From assembly GCA_002362105.1 (NCBI GenBank), contig DETD01000019.1, forward strand, positions 1 to 64,000: DNA of 64,000 nt, read 5' to 3'. The position numbers were made by a program, and so were the translations under genes. This document shows, one piece after another, positions 41,398 through 50,471 of this stretch (positions are counted from its first letter, which is position 1; each line of letters opens with the position of its first letter). The stretch comes from Bacteroidales bacterium UBA3297. GTDB taxonomy: Bacteria > Bacteroidota > Bacteroidia > Bacteroidales > Paludibacteraceae. The notes under the pieces were generated by a model, which saw nothing but the letters and a program-made list of their open reading frames with translations, did not search any database and had not been told where the DNA came from.

Positions 41398-42744
41398 TTA
41401 GTTCCGTTGGCGGAAATGGGTTGAAATTTCTTTGATACTTGCCGACCTGCAGAATACCACGACGCGGTCGTTCGGCTCGATAAGTGTGTTACCGTTGGCT
41501 ATAAAGCCTTTGCCGTTCGGTTTTATTACGCCACCGATGAAGATGTCGCGCGGCAGCTGCAACTGGCTGATGGTGGCCGAAGTGACTTTAGTGTCGGGCT
41601 TCGCAATCAGTTCAAGCACCTCTACATCGACGTGGGTCAGGCATTTCACTCGGTTTACGCTTACGTTGTTGTCGAGTGTGTATTGGTAGATGTAGCTGGC
41701 GGCTATCAGCTTTTTGTTGACGATGTAGCCAATGTCGAGCTGTTCGGCCAGCGGTATGTACGACATATTCTCCACCTCGGCAATCGTTTTCTTTATGCCG
41801 TGGCGTTTGGCCTCGAGGCATGCCAGAATGTTGCTTTCGGTTTTTGAAGAGAGGGCCACAAAGGCATCCATGTCTTCAATGTCTTCTTCAACCAGCATGT
41901 TGGGGTCCGAGGCGTCGCTGTTCACAATCATACGGTTGGTAACCTTGCAGAGTTTGTCAGCCAGCGCTTTGTCTTTTTCCAAAATCTTTGCCGAGACGTT
42001 GTTCGGCAGCATGTTGCAGGTTTGCTCGGTAATTTTGCTGGCTCCCATAATGATGAGGTCGCGCACTTTGATGTCTTCCTTGCCCGCTACCTCGCGCACC
42101 TGTTCCACATAGTCGCTGGTGGTGATGAAGTAGACGATGTCGCCTTCCAGCACTTGGTCGGAACCTCGGGGTATGATGGTCTGTGCCACACGGCGTATGG
42201 CCACAATACGGTAGTGGTCGCTGTCGGTCAGGTCTTGCAGGCGCTTGTTCAAGATAGGGGCGCCGTTACGCACCTTCATGCCGATAAGGATAAGGGCCCC
42301 GTCGCCAAATTCCAGCCATTGGCGCACCCAGCTCCTCTTCAGAGAGGTAAGGATTTCCTCGGCCGCCAGTTTTTCGGGGTAGATAAAGGCGTCGATACCC
42401 ATCTTCGAGAAGAACTTTTTGCAGTTCTCCTCCAAGTATTCGCCGTTGTCGACACGGGCCACCCGCTTTTTCGCCCCCAAGTTCGAGGCAAGCAGGCAGG
42501 CGGTGATGTTCTGGCTTTCGTGCGGGGTTACGGCAATAAAGAGGTCGGCTTCTTCGGTACCGGCATCTTTCAGGTTTTTAATGGAGGTCGGCGAACCTTC
42601 TATCGTCAGCAGGTCGTTGTCGGTCTCCATTTTGTGAAGGTGGTCGCCGTCCTCGTCAATCACGACAATTGAATGGTCGAGTTTGGCCAACATTTCGGCA
42701 AGATGGGTTCCTACTTCACCCGCACCTGCTATTATTATCCTCAT
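41398..42744 (-). CDS. trkA: Trk system regulatory subunit TrkA
   Basis: A 448-residue cytoplasmic ring protein that gates TrkH in response to nucleotides. It has two RCK units: the first begins MRIIIAGAGEVGTHLAEMLA (Rossmann glycine motif, acidic VVIDED), the second near residue 230 (LIIMGASKITEQT), each followed by a TrkA-C domain. Length and two-unit layout match the family. It precedes trkH. Confidence 0.95.
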   Translation of the reverse strand: MRIIIAGAGEVGTHLAEMLAKLDHSIVVIDEDGDHLHKMETDNDLLTIEGSPTSIKNLKDAGTEEADLFIAVTPHESQNITACLLASNLGAKKRVARVDNGEYLEENCKKFFSKMGIDAFIYPEKLAAEEILTSLKRSWVRQWLEFGDGALILIGMKVRNGAPILNKRLQDLTDSDHYRIVAIRRVAQTIIPRGSDQVLEGDIVYFITTSDYVEQVREVAGKEDIKVRDLIIMGASKITEQTCNMLPNNVSAKILEKDKALADKLCKVTNRMIVNSDASDPNMLVEEDIEDMDAFVALSSKTESNILACLEAKRHGIKKTIAEVENMSYIPLAEQLDIGYIVNKKLIAASYIYQYTLDNNVSVNRVKCLTHVDVEVLELIAKPDTKVTSATISQLQLPRDIFIGGVIKPNGKGFIANGNTLIEPNDRVVVFCRSASIKEISTHFRQRN

Positions 42745-42754
42745 TTGTTATTGC

Positions 42755-44719
42755 TTATTTGGTGTGGAACAAGACAAAGTTACCTTGCTTGTTTTCAAAA
42801 ATAGGCATCTGTGTGCCGTTGGTTGCTTTACGTACGGTTTCGCGGATGTAGCGTTCCAGGTTGTCGAGGGTGATGGCTCCGTTTTCGTCGGCTGCCTTAC
42901 CCTTTAAGCCCTCGAGCAGGGCCTTTGTGAAGATACCGTTTTCCCATTTCTCGCTCTCGTTGCTCTTCTGGCTTTCGGTGCTGCTGTAGAAGCCGATGAT
43001 GCCCGGTTCGCTCAGCGCATAGTTCTCCGCTATAGACTTCTGTCCGTAAAGGGCACCGCTGTGGCAGGCGTCCATAAACACCAGTATGCGGCACTTCTTG
43101 TCTTTCAGACGGCGGGTCGCACGCTTAATGTCGTCGAAGTTGACGGCGGTAGAGAAGAGGTCGTTGCTGTCGGTGTTCACCGAGAGGAAGTAAGTGTCTT
43201 CACCCTCTTTCGCACCGTGGCCCGAGAAGAAGAGCATAATGACGTCGCCCTGGTTCACCTTGTTTACCAGCTGGCTGAGGTTGCTCTTTATGTTGCGGTC
43301 GGTGGCCTGCGCGTTGGTAATGAGTGTCGCGTTTGCCAAACGGTCGTACTGTTTAAGGTTGAGACCCTTTATGGTGTTGACAAAGTCTTGTGCGTCCTTG
43401 GCGGCGTTCTGCAACTTCAGGTCGGCCTGGTTGTAGTCGCTTACACCCACAGCCAACAGGTGGAGTTGTGGTTTGCTTTCAGAGCCGACATAGCGGAGGG
43501 CGATAGAGGCAGGGTCGCTGTTCTGGCCCTTGCCGTCTTTGGCAATCAGCTGAATGCGGCTTACTCCCTGCGAGCTGCGTGGCAGGGTAACGGTAATCTG
43601 CTTACCCGTGCGCTGTACGCCCTTGGTGCTCATCAGTTCTCCGTTCACGTAGGCCAGAATCTTAGGGGTTGAGCCGTCGAAGGTCTTTGCCTCGTAGGTA
43701 ATGTTGACGTTTGGCTGGGTATAGCCTTCGCCGTCTTTCGGAGAAAGGATGGAAATAGTAGGCGCTCTCACGCCGGTACCGCTGTTCGAAGAGCCTCCGT
43801 CGGTAATACGGATGGTTGCCCCCTTCTTCAGTGAGTTTTTATGCTTGTTGTCGTCGCTGTTGGCCAGTTCGCTGGCAGGGAACAGCTTGTTTATGCCGGG
43901 TACTTTGTAGGCGGCAGTGCGCGCCTGCTCGGCCTTCTGGTAGGTAGGCTTCACCACGAAAACGCCTTTGGCGTTCACGCTACCCCAGCCGGTGTTGTAC
44001 TTGACAACGGCGAACGGACGGTTGCCCGTGAAGGTGTAACCCATGTCTACAGCGGCAAAACGGGGGGTAATAACCCAGTTGCCCTTGTAGTTGGCGAAGC
44101 CGAATTTCTTCAGTTCGGGATCGTAGGCGGTGTAGATGTTGCGGCCGGGTTCGGCAAACTGCTCTGCTTCTGCCGCTGCCTTGCGGGCGTCTTCCTTGCT
44201 CAGCATATAGGGTTTGACAATCAGGAAGCCCTTGCTGTCGATGGCACCCCAATAGCCGCTTTTCTTTACCACAGCGTAGTTCTTGCCCGTGCGGAAGCTG
44301 GTTTCGCTGTCGATTTCGTCGAATGTGGGCGGTATAAGGAACTGGCCGTTCGGATTGGTGAAGCCCCACAGGCGTTTTTGCAGGTCGTAACCGTCGTAGA
44401 GGCCTTCTGTACTGCTCTTCTTCTGGATGGCCAGACCGGCGTCTGACGCCATTTTGTTGGTGCGCAGCACTGGCTGGGTAATAAACTGCCCCTGCTCGTT
44501 GATGCAACCCCACAGGTTGCCCACCTTTACCACGGCGTGGTTGCGGTTGTTGGTAAAGGCATACAGGTTGTCTACCGCGTCATATTTTGGTTGTATGGCC
44601 CAGTTTCCGTTCTTGTCACGGAAACCCCATTTGCCGTTTCCGCCTTGGTAAGCCCTTGGCTGGGCCCATAACAAGGTAGCACATAGAACCAATAACCAGG
44701 TTGTTAATAGTCGTTTCAT
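42755..44719 (-). CDS. Secreted caspase-family protein with WG repeats
   Basis: A 654-residue exported protein; the ATG at 44719 (MKRLLTTWLLVLCATLLWAQ) is preferred over one two codons upstream. Residues 20-270 hold five or so WG repeats (GKWGFRDKNGNWAIQPKYD, GYWGAIDSKGFLIVKP). A beta-sandwich follows (about 325-410), then a C14 caspase domain: His501 in FFSGHGAKEG and Cys552 in MDACHSGAL form the catalytic dyad. Metacaspase/paracaspase-type proteases usually cut after Arg or Lys. A CHASE2 gene and a glycosyltransferase gene lie upstream on the same strand. Function in the cell is unknown. Confidence 0.88.
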   Translation of the reverse strand: MKRLLTTWLLVLCATLLWAQPRAYQGGNGKWGFRDKNGNWAIQPKYDAVDNLYAFTNNRNHAVVKVGNLWGCINEQGQFITQPVLRTNKMASDAGLAIQKKSSTEGLYDGYDLQKRLWGFTNPNGQFLIPPTFDEIDSETSFRTGKNYAVVKKSGYWGAIDSKGFLIVKPYMLSKEDARKAAAEAEQFAEPGRNIYTAYDPELKKFGFANYKGNWVITPRFAAVDMGYTFTGNRPFAVVKYNTGWGSVNAKGVFVVKPTYQKAEQARTAAYKVPGINKLFPASELANSDDNKHKNSLKKGATIRITDGGSSNSGTGVRAPTISILSPKDGEGYTQPNVNITYEAKTFDGSTPKILAYVNGELMSTKGVQRTGKQITVTLPRSSQGVSRIQLIAKDGKGQNSDPASIALRYVGSESKPQLHLLAVGVSDYNQADLKLQNAAKDAQDFVNTIKGLNLKQYDRLANATLITNAQATDRNIKSNLSQLVNKVNQGDVIMLFFSGHGAKEGEDTYFLSVNTDSNDLFSTAVNFDDIKRATRRLKDKKCRILVFMDACHSGALYGQKSIAENYALSEPGIIGFYSSTESQKSNESEKWENGIFTKALLEGLKGKAADENGAITLDNLERYIRETVRKATNGTQMPIFENKQGNFVLFHTK

Positions 44720-44745
44720 ATGCATGACTTAATTTATTTTATCCG

Positions 44746-44753
44746 CAAAATTA
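44746..44753 (-). promoter_or_regulatory. -7 box for the caspase gene
   Basis: TAATTTTG on the minus strand, 27 bp upstream of the start codon, in the 69-bp gap after the CHASE2 gene. Confidence 0.5.
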
Positions 44754-44788
44754 CGGTTTATTGGCTTATTTATCAAAAATTATGCCAA

Positions 44789-45991
44789 CTACGCATTGCG
44801 CTGGCCGTTGCTGTCGACATAAACACGCACACCTCCGTCGGGTAGGTGTATTTTCCGCTGAATCCACTGGTAAGGTTTGGTGGTACACAGCCAGAACCAA
44901 ATTTCAGCGGTAAAACCTGCCAGTCCGACCCCTAAAAGGGCAATGGTGATGTTTGGTTCGTATTTGAACTCTATCATAATCAGGCCGTAAACCAGCGAGA
45001 TGAGGAAGATGGTCAGAATCATAACGATGTTGGTCAGGAAGCCGCTCAGTTTGTCGCACTCTACGAAGCAGACGCACGCTATAATCGAGAAGATGTAGCT
45101 GACGATGAAGCCCAGAATCCAGCCGCCAACGGTTCCCATCTGCTCTATCATCCGCCCTTTGGTCAGGGTGGTGATGGCGTAGGCGTGTATCTTGGTACCC
45201 GCAATGCGCGAGGTGCCGCCTATCGAGGTAGGTATGTTGTGGAAGTCGCGCAGGTCTTCAAAGTCGCCAATCAGCACCACTTTGCCCTCCACATCTTCGG
45301 GGAAGAGTTCGTCTTGCATACCCAGTTGCAGAAATTCGACCGGTTTGTAGTTGATGCGTTCCTCGTTTTGGCCGCGCTTTTCCAGTTTCGCGTAAACATC
45401 GGGATAGGCACGTTCGATAATGCGGTCGACAAAACTCTGGCTTTTCACGTTGTTTACATTCAGCACCCGCACAAAGTTGCGTACAATGCCGTCTTCTATG
45501 TTGATGCAGGCCTCGTCGACGTTGCCGAGTTTGGTGTAGAACGAGTGCTCTACCGCCACCTCTTCGCCGTGTTGGGTGATGCGTTTGGCGGTAACCAGTT
45601 GCGGACAGCGGGCAACAACGTGCAGCAGGCTGTCGTCGGCAACCTGTCCGGTGGTCGAGGTTTCACCATAAATCACATCCATGCCGATGACGCGGGGTTT
45701 CAAGTCGGTAATCTGTTGCAGTTTGCCTGCTATTTCCGCCCTCGAGTTGCAACCGGCAATGCTGAACAGCAGAATGTCGTCGTTGGCCTCAAGCTCTTGC
45801 TCGGCACTGTTGTCGCTGTTGTGGTTGATGTAGTAGTTGCAGAGGTCGTACAGGTTGAAACTGTCGAGCGCCTTGTTGATAGGGCTGATGAACTCGCTAC
45901 TGCAAATGGCGTTGAAGAATAGGCTGGAAATCAGACTCAAGACCAGCGTGCCGAGTCCGTGCCACAAATACTGTTTAGGTGTGAATATCAT
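44789..45991 (-). CDS. CHASE2-domain membrane sensor-like protein
   Basis: A 400-residue protein with one N-terminal membrane segment, a large extracytoplasmic CHASE2 domain (about 35-275), then three membrane segments and a short cytoplasmic tail. KPRVIGMDVIYGE, KVVLIGDFEDLRDFHNIPTS and IAGTKIHAYAITTLTKGRMI are typical CHASE2 motifs. Unlike classical CHASE2 sensors, it has no output kinase or cyclase domain. The gene lies 2 bp after the glycosyltransferase gene and 69 bp before the caspase gene; it may relay a signal to one of them. Confidence 0.85.
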   Translation of the reverse strand: MIFTPKQYLWHGLGTLVLSLISSLFFNAICSSEFISPINKALDSFNLYDLCNYYINHNSDNSAEQELEANDDILLFSIAGCNSRAEIAGKLQQITDLKPRVIGMDVIYGETSTTGQVADDSLLHVVARCPQLVTAKRITQHGEEVAVEHSFYTKLGNVDEACINIEDGIVRNFVRVLNVNNVKSQSFVDRIIERAYPDVYAKLEKRGQNEERINYKPVEFLQLGMQDELFPEDVEGKVVLIGDFEDLRDFHNIPTSIGGTSRIAGTKIHAYAITTLTKGRMIEQMGTVGGWILGFIVSYIFSIIACVCFVECDKLSGFLTNIVMILTIFLISLVYGLIMIEFKYEPNITIALLGVGLAGFTAEIWFWLCTTKPYQWIQRKIHLPDGGVRVYVDSNGQRNA

Positions 45992-45993
45992 AC

Positions 45994-47004
45994 TTATTTG
46001 ATGTCGTGTTCTTTTGTTTGCGTTACCTCCTGTAGTTGTGCGTCCGAGAAGAAGCCCTTGGCTATTTTCTCGAAGGGTTCGCAGCGTTGCATCTTATCCC
46101 ATTTGCGGACGTTGAAGAGTGCGACGGCATTGTGGAAGAACTGTTTGCACGCATTGCGGAAGGCATTGTTGTTGGCGTTGCGGATGACCAGCGAGTTGAG
46201 GTAGCTGTAGAGTAGGCGCAGCCAGAAGGACAGGTGCTTCATTCTGCCCGTGTGCAGGTAGTTGGTGACGATGTCGTCGTAGATGAAGCTGTTTTTCCGG
46301 TTCGGGACTTTGTTGTCTGTCGCTTCCTCTTCTTCGGTAGCCATCTTCTTGCAGTGTGTGCTTGCCGTAAAGAAGCATTTGCGGCCGGTGCGCCACGCCC
46401 TGATGCAAGCCTCGTTTTTCGACGAGCTGGCATTGTTGAAGAGGGTGCGGAAACCGCCCATCAGGCACAACTGGTGCCGGTCGATGAGCATGTTCGAACT
46501 CGAAAGGGTGAGCGTGTAGGTTGTTTTACGCAACTGTGGCGCTATCTCCTTCAGACTGATGCCCTTTTTGTTCGGGTCGAGTGTCTTCGGACCCGATATG
46601 TGGTCGTCGGTGGTCGTTCTGAGCGTGTTGGCGCTGACACCGAACAGACTGGGGGTGTACCGGAACAGCTGGAAGATTTCGGAAAAATAGTTGTGGGTGG
46701 GCAGTACGTGGTTGTCCAGTATCAGCACGTAGTTCATGGTTGCCGCAAACAAAGCCTTGTTCAGGTTTTCAATCTCAGTCAGCCCCGCTCTGGCTCCAAC
46801 CATCCGTACCTTTTTCAGGTCGGGGTGTTGGAAGGTCTCCGCCTCTTCGCCCATCGACGTGTCGCTAACGACCACCTCGTAGTCGGTGATGGAGCCACAC
46901 TCTTCAATGTGTGCGCAAAGTTGCGGCAGGTAGTAGCGGGCAAGCTCGTTGCCCTGGTTGGTGGGAATAATGACCGACACGGTCTTCTCTTTTTCTTCTG
47001 CCAT
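45994..47004 (-). CDS. Family 2-like glycosyltransferase
   Basis: A 336-residue cytoplasmic protein. VSVIIPTNQGNELARYYLPQ and VGARAGLTEIENLNKALFAA open a GT2 nucleotide-sugar fold; the metal-binding DXD motif appears as LILDNHVLP, so the second Asp is His, which may alter activity. The C-terminal part is basic and helical (FWLRLLYSYLNSLVIRNANN). First gene of the cluster with the CHASE2 gene. Substrate unknown; it may decorate a surface glycan. Confidence 0.75.
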   Translation of the reverse strand: MAEEKEKTVSVIIPTNQGNELARYYLPQLCAHIEECGSITDYEVVVSDTSMGEEAETFQHPDLKKVRMVGARAGLTEIENLNKALFAATMNYVLILDNHVLPTHNYFSEIFQLFRYTPSLFGVSANTLRTTTDDHISGPKTLDPNKKGISLKEIAPQLRKTTYTLTLSSSNMLIDRHQLCLMGGFRTLFNNASSSKNEACIRAWRTGRKCFFTASTHCKKMATEEEEATDNKVPNRKNSFIYDDIVTNYLHTGRMKHLSFWLRLLYSYLNSLVIRNANNNAFRNACKQFFHNAVALFNVRKWDKMQRCEPFEKIAKGFFSDAQLQEVTQTKEHDIK

Positions 47005-47054
47005 AGCCTCAACGTCGTTTCTTCGGTTACTAGGGGAAATTTTTCACCCTGTTG

Positions 47055-47062
47055 CAAACTTA
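47055..47062 (-). promoter_or_regulatory. -7 box for the GT2-CHASE2 cluster
   Basis: TAAGTTTG on the minus strand, 51 bp upstream of the glycosyltransferase start. Confidence 0.45.
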
Positions 47063-47080
47063 ACGAAAATAGTTCAACAA

Positions 47081-47113
47081 AAAAAGACCCGACAATCAGC
47101 TCGTCGGGTCTTT
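47081..47113 (-). terminator. Terminator of asd
   Basis: aaagacccgac pairs with gtcgggtcttt, followed on the minus strand by a run of T. It lies 25 bp past the asd stop. Confidence 0.85.
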
Positions 47114-47137
47114 CTATCGTGTATTTTGTGGTTCCAA

Positions 47138-48148
47138 TTACTTGATGTTGCCCACCTTGATGAGGTATTCGGCAATCTGTACGGCGTTGAGGGCGGCACC
47201 CTTCTTGATTTGGTCGCCAGTCAGCCAGAAAGTCAAGCCGTTCTCGTTTGCGATATCCTTGCGGACACGGCCAACGTAAACATCGTCCTTGCCTGCAGTG
47301 AACAAAGGCATTGGGTATACCTTGTTGGCAGGGTCGTCTTGCAGGGTAACGCCATCGGCAGCTGCAATGGCCTTCTTGGCGGTCTCAACGTCGATTGGCT
47401 TTTCAGTCTCAATCCAAACGGCTTCAGAGTGAGAGCGGAGTGAAGGAACACGAACGCAGGTAGCAGAGCACTTAACGTCGCTGTGCATAATCTTCTGGGT
47501 TTCGTGGAACATCTTCATTTCCTCTTTGGTATAGTCGTTATCCATGAAGACGTCGATCTGAGGGATCACGTTGTAAGCCAACTGGTAGGCGAACTTGTTG
47601 CAGGTAGCAGGTTTGCCGTCGAGCACTTCTCGGTACTGCTGCTCCAATTCAGCCATAGCTGCTGCACCGGCACCACTGGCAGCCTGGTAGCTGGAAATGT
47701 GGATGCGTTTGATGTGGCTGATCTTTTCAAGCGGCTTCAAAACAACTACCATCATAATGGTGGTGCAGTTAGGGTTTGCGATGATGCCGCGCGGACGGTT
47801 CAATGCGTCTTCGGCGTTGCACTCAGGAACAACCAAAGGCACGTCGTTTTCCATACGGAATGCGCTTGAGTTGTCGATCATAACAGCGCCATATTTGGTG
47901 ATGTCGGCTGCAAATTCTTTCGATGTGCCAGCGCCTGCTGAGGTGAAGGCAATGTCAACATCCTTGAAGTCGTCGTTGTGCTGCAACAACTTTACTTCAT
48001 ACTCCTTGCCTTTGAAGGTGTACTTGGTGCCTGCACTACGGCTTGAGCCGAACAATACGAGGTCATCCATAGGGAAATTTCTTTCATCGAGGATACGTAG
48101 GAACTCTTGTCCTACAGCTCCGCTTGCGCCAACAATAGCTACTTTCAT
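47138..48148 (-). CDS. asd: Aspartate-semialdehyde dehydrogenase
   Basis: A 336-residue NADP enzyme that reduces aspartyl phosphate to the semialdehyde for lysine, threonine, methionine and diaminopimelate synthesis. The coenzyme motif GASGAVGQEFLRIL is at 7-20; the catalytic Cys128 is in NPNCTTIM; the substrate-binding Arg/His region VPSLRSHSEAVWIETEKPID follows. Length is normal. It is transcribed alone, with a TAATTTTG box at 48209-48216. Confidence 0.95.
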   Translation of the reverse strand: MKVAIVGASGAVGQEFLRILDERNFPMDDLVLFGSSRSAGTKYTFKGKEYEVKLLQHNDDFKDVDIAFTSAGAGTSKEFAADITKYGAVMIDNSSAFRMENDVPLVVPECNAEDALNRPRGIIANPNCTTIMMVVVLKPLEKISHIKRIHISSYQAASGAGAAAMAELEQQYREVLDGKPATCNKFAYQLAYNVIPQIDVFMDNDYTKEEMKMFHETQKIMHSDVKCSATCVRVPSLRSHSEAVWIETEKPIDVETAKKAIAAADGVTLQDDPANKVYPMPLFTAGKDDVYVGRVRKDIANENGLTFWLTGDQIKKGAALNAVQIAEYLIKVGNIK

Positions 48149-48208
48149 TTATTGAAAAATTTGAGATATATTATTTTATCTTTTCTACGCCCAACGGCGT
48201 TCGAATTG

Positions 48209-48216
48209 CAAAATTA
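48209..48216 (-). promoter_or_regulatory. -7 box for asd
   Basis: TAATTTTG on the minus strand, 61 bp upstream of the ATG. Confidence 0.45.
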
Positions 48217-48276
48217 AGTTTTTATGCGTTAACAATGTTCATTTTTAACAAGTTTTCAACACTTTAACGCATTCTT

Positions 48277-49641
48277 TTATTTAGTGCAGTGGTCTGTACA
48301 TGAGTTGCAAACCAGAGTTTCGCCTCTGAAGCGGCGTTCTACCAGCATGTGCATGCGGGTGCGCAGCGCCTCTATCTTGATGTTCTCTATCACATCGTTG
48401 GCAAATGCCACCATCAGCAGCATGCGGGCTTCTGCTTCGGGTATTCCGCGCGACTGCATGTAGAACAGGGCCTCTTTGTCGAGTTGGCCCACGGTGGCGC
48501 CGTGGCTGCACTTCACGTCGTCGGCATAAATTTCAAGATGCGGCTTGGTATACATTTTGGCGGTTGGGGTAACCACAATGTTGCGGTTGCTCTGGTAGGC
48601 CTCGGTTTTCTGCGAGCCTTTGTTTACCAGAATTTTGCCGTCGAAGCTGCCCACCGATTCCTCGTTCAGAATATACTTGTAGAGTTCGTTGGTTTTGCAG
48701 TGTCCTACCGCATGGTTTACAAAGGTGTGGTTGTCGATGTGCTTGTCGCCGTCGCCGATAGCCATACCGCACAGGTTCAGTTCGGCGTGCTCGCCCAGCA
48801 GTTCGACGTTGATGTTATTGCGGGTGAATCCGTTTTTCAGTGTAATTTCGTTGACCATCACGTTGCTGTCGGCCTGTTGCTCGATAAACAGCGAGCCAAT
48901 GTTGGTCATGCTGGCTTCGGTGTCTTCCAGCTTGTACATTTCCAGAGTGCCGTATTGTCCGACAAACACTTCGGTGACACGGTTGCAAAGGTAGTTGTAC
49001 TTTTTCGAGGTGTGTCCGCAAACCAGCAACTGCAGTTTGGCCCCCTCTTCCACCACTACCAGGTTACGGCTGGTGGCCATCATGTCGAGGTCTCCGTTCA
49101 TTACGTTGATAATCTGGATAGGGAAGTCGGTCTGCACCTGTTTGGGTACGTAGATGAAGAAGCCGTCTTGAGCGAAAGCCGTGTTGAAGGCAACGGTAGT
49201 GTCAACATCCCATTTGGCGGCTTTGCCGTAGTACTTGGCCACCAGTTCGGGGTGCGTTTTGGCCACCTGCCTCAAACTGCCGGCAACAATGCCCTGTTTC
49301 TGCAGAGCGGCAATCTCGTCGAGTGCCTTTTGGTCGTTGCTGTAGAAAACATCGTTCACCACAAAGAACAGATGGCTCTTTATGGCTTGTATGTCGCACT
49401 TGAACGTTTTGTATGGGTTGAAGTCTATGTTGAACTGCGTCAGGTTCATGCCGTAGTTGGTGGCATAGCGTTCCCTCATGTCCGAGCGTTGGAAGTCTTC
49501 CCACTTTTTGGTTGGGAAGCCTCTTTCGGCAAGGGCGTTGATGGCGTCGTCGCGCAGGGCGTTGAGCGGAGCGGACGACTGCGCCTTCACCTTGTCGGCC
49601 ATCTGGTTGTATATATCGATGTACGGTTGTTCTACACTCAT
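48277..49641 (-). CDS. sufD: Fe-S cluster assembly protein SufD
   Basis: A 454-residue scaffold subunit. A helical N-terminus (ALAERGFPTKKWEDFQRSDM) precedes the long beta-helix (IQIINVMNGDLDMMATSRNL, ELNLCGMAIGDGDKHIDNHT), and the C-terminal part HLEIYADDVKCSHGATVGQLD with EAEARMLLMVAFANDVIENI is diagnostic of SufB/SufD. Last gene of sufBCD, 32 bp after sufC. Two Cys near the C-terminus (CNSCTDHC) are an unusual end. Confidence 0.94.
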   Translation of the reverse strand: MSVEQPYIDIYNQMADKVKAQSSAPLNALRDDAINALAERGFPTKKWEDFQRSDMRERYATNYGMNLTQFNIDFNPYKTFKCDIQAIKSHLFFVVNDVFYSNDQKALDEIAALQKQGIVAGSLRQVAKTHPELVAKYYGKAAKWDVDTTVAFNTAFAQDGFFIYVPKQVQTDFPIQIINVMNGDLDMMATSRNLVVVEEGAKLQLLVCGHTSKKYNYLCNRVTEVFVGQYGTLEMYKLEDTEASMTNIGSLFIEQQADSNVMVNEITLKNGFTRNNINVELLGEHAELNLCGMAIGDGDKHIDNHTFVNHAVGHCKTNELYKYILNEESVGSFDGKILVNKGSQKTEAYQSNRNIVVTPTAKMYTKPHLEIYADDVKCSHGATVGQLDKEALFYMQSRGIPEAEARMLLMVAFANDVIENIKIEALRTRMHMLVERRFRGETLVCNSCTDHCTK

Positions 49642-49673
49642 GTCAATTGCATAAATTGGTTTTGTGCGTGGTA

Positions 49674-50435
49674 TTATAGGTCGCCCTGTTCGCGCTTGAT
49701 CCAGTCGTAGCCTTTTTCCTCCAGTTCGGCAACCAGCTCGCGGCCTTCGGTCTTAACGATGCGGCCCTTGTACAGCACATGTACCACGTCGGGCACAATG
49801 TAGTCGAGCAGGCGCTGGTAGTGGGTAATGACGATGCTGGCGTTCTCGCTGTTGCGCAAGTGGTTCACACCCTTTGCCACAATACGGAGTGCGTCGATGT
49901 CGAGGCCAGAGTCAGTTTCGTCGAGAATCGACAGTTTGGGCTCCAGCATAGCCATCTGGAAAATTTCGTTACGCTTTTTCTCACCACCCGAAAAACCTTC
50001 GTTTACCGAACGGTTGGCCAACTTGTTGTCGAGTTCGACCAAGTCTTTGCGCTCGCGCATCATCTTCAAGAATTCGGTGGCGCTGAGTGCGGGTTGGCCC
50101 TGGTATTTGCGTTTTTCGTTAACGGCGGTGCGGATGAAGTTGACCATGCTTACGCCTGGAATCTCGACCGGATACTGGAAACTGAGGAACATGCCTTCGC
50201 GGGCACGGTCTTCTGGAGCCATTTCCAGCAGGTTCTTCCCGTTAAACATCACGCTGCCCTCGGTCACCGTATAGGTAGGGTTGCCGGTCAGCACGGCCGA
50301 AAGGGTGCTCTTGCCCGAACCGTTAGGTCCCATAATGGCATGAACCTCGCCGGGGTTGATGGTCAGGTTTACACCTTTCAGTATCTCTTTGTCGCCAATG
50401 TTGGCGTGAAGGTTCTTTATTTCAAGTAAGCCCAT
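49674..50435 (-). CDS. sufC: Fe-S cluster assembly ATPase SufC
   Basis: A 253-residue ABC-type ATPase that drives the SufBC2D scaffold. Walker A GPNGSGKST is at 36-44, the signature is the SufC form FSGGEKKRNEI, and Walker B is SILDETDSGLDIDAL, in which LDET replaces the LDEP of transporters. It lies between sufB (36 bp) and sufD (32 bp). Confidence 0.96.
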   Translation of the reverse strand: MGLLEIKNLHANIGDKEILKGVNLTINPGEVHAIMGPNGSGKSTLSAVLTGNPTYTVTEGSVMFNGKNLLEMAPEDRAREGMFLSFQYPVEIPGVSMVNFIRTAVNEKRKYQGQPALSATEFLKMMRERKDLVELDNKLANRSVNEGFSGGEKKRNEIFQMAMLEPKLSILDETDSGLDIDALRIVAKGVNHLRNSENASIVITHYQRLLDYIVPDVVHVLYKGRIVKTEGRELVAELEEKGYDWIKREQGDL

Positions 50436-50471
50436 ATATTGTGTCTGTTTTTTGCGAAAATGTATGAGTAA

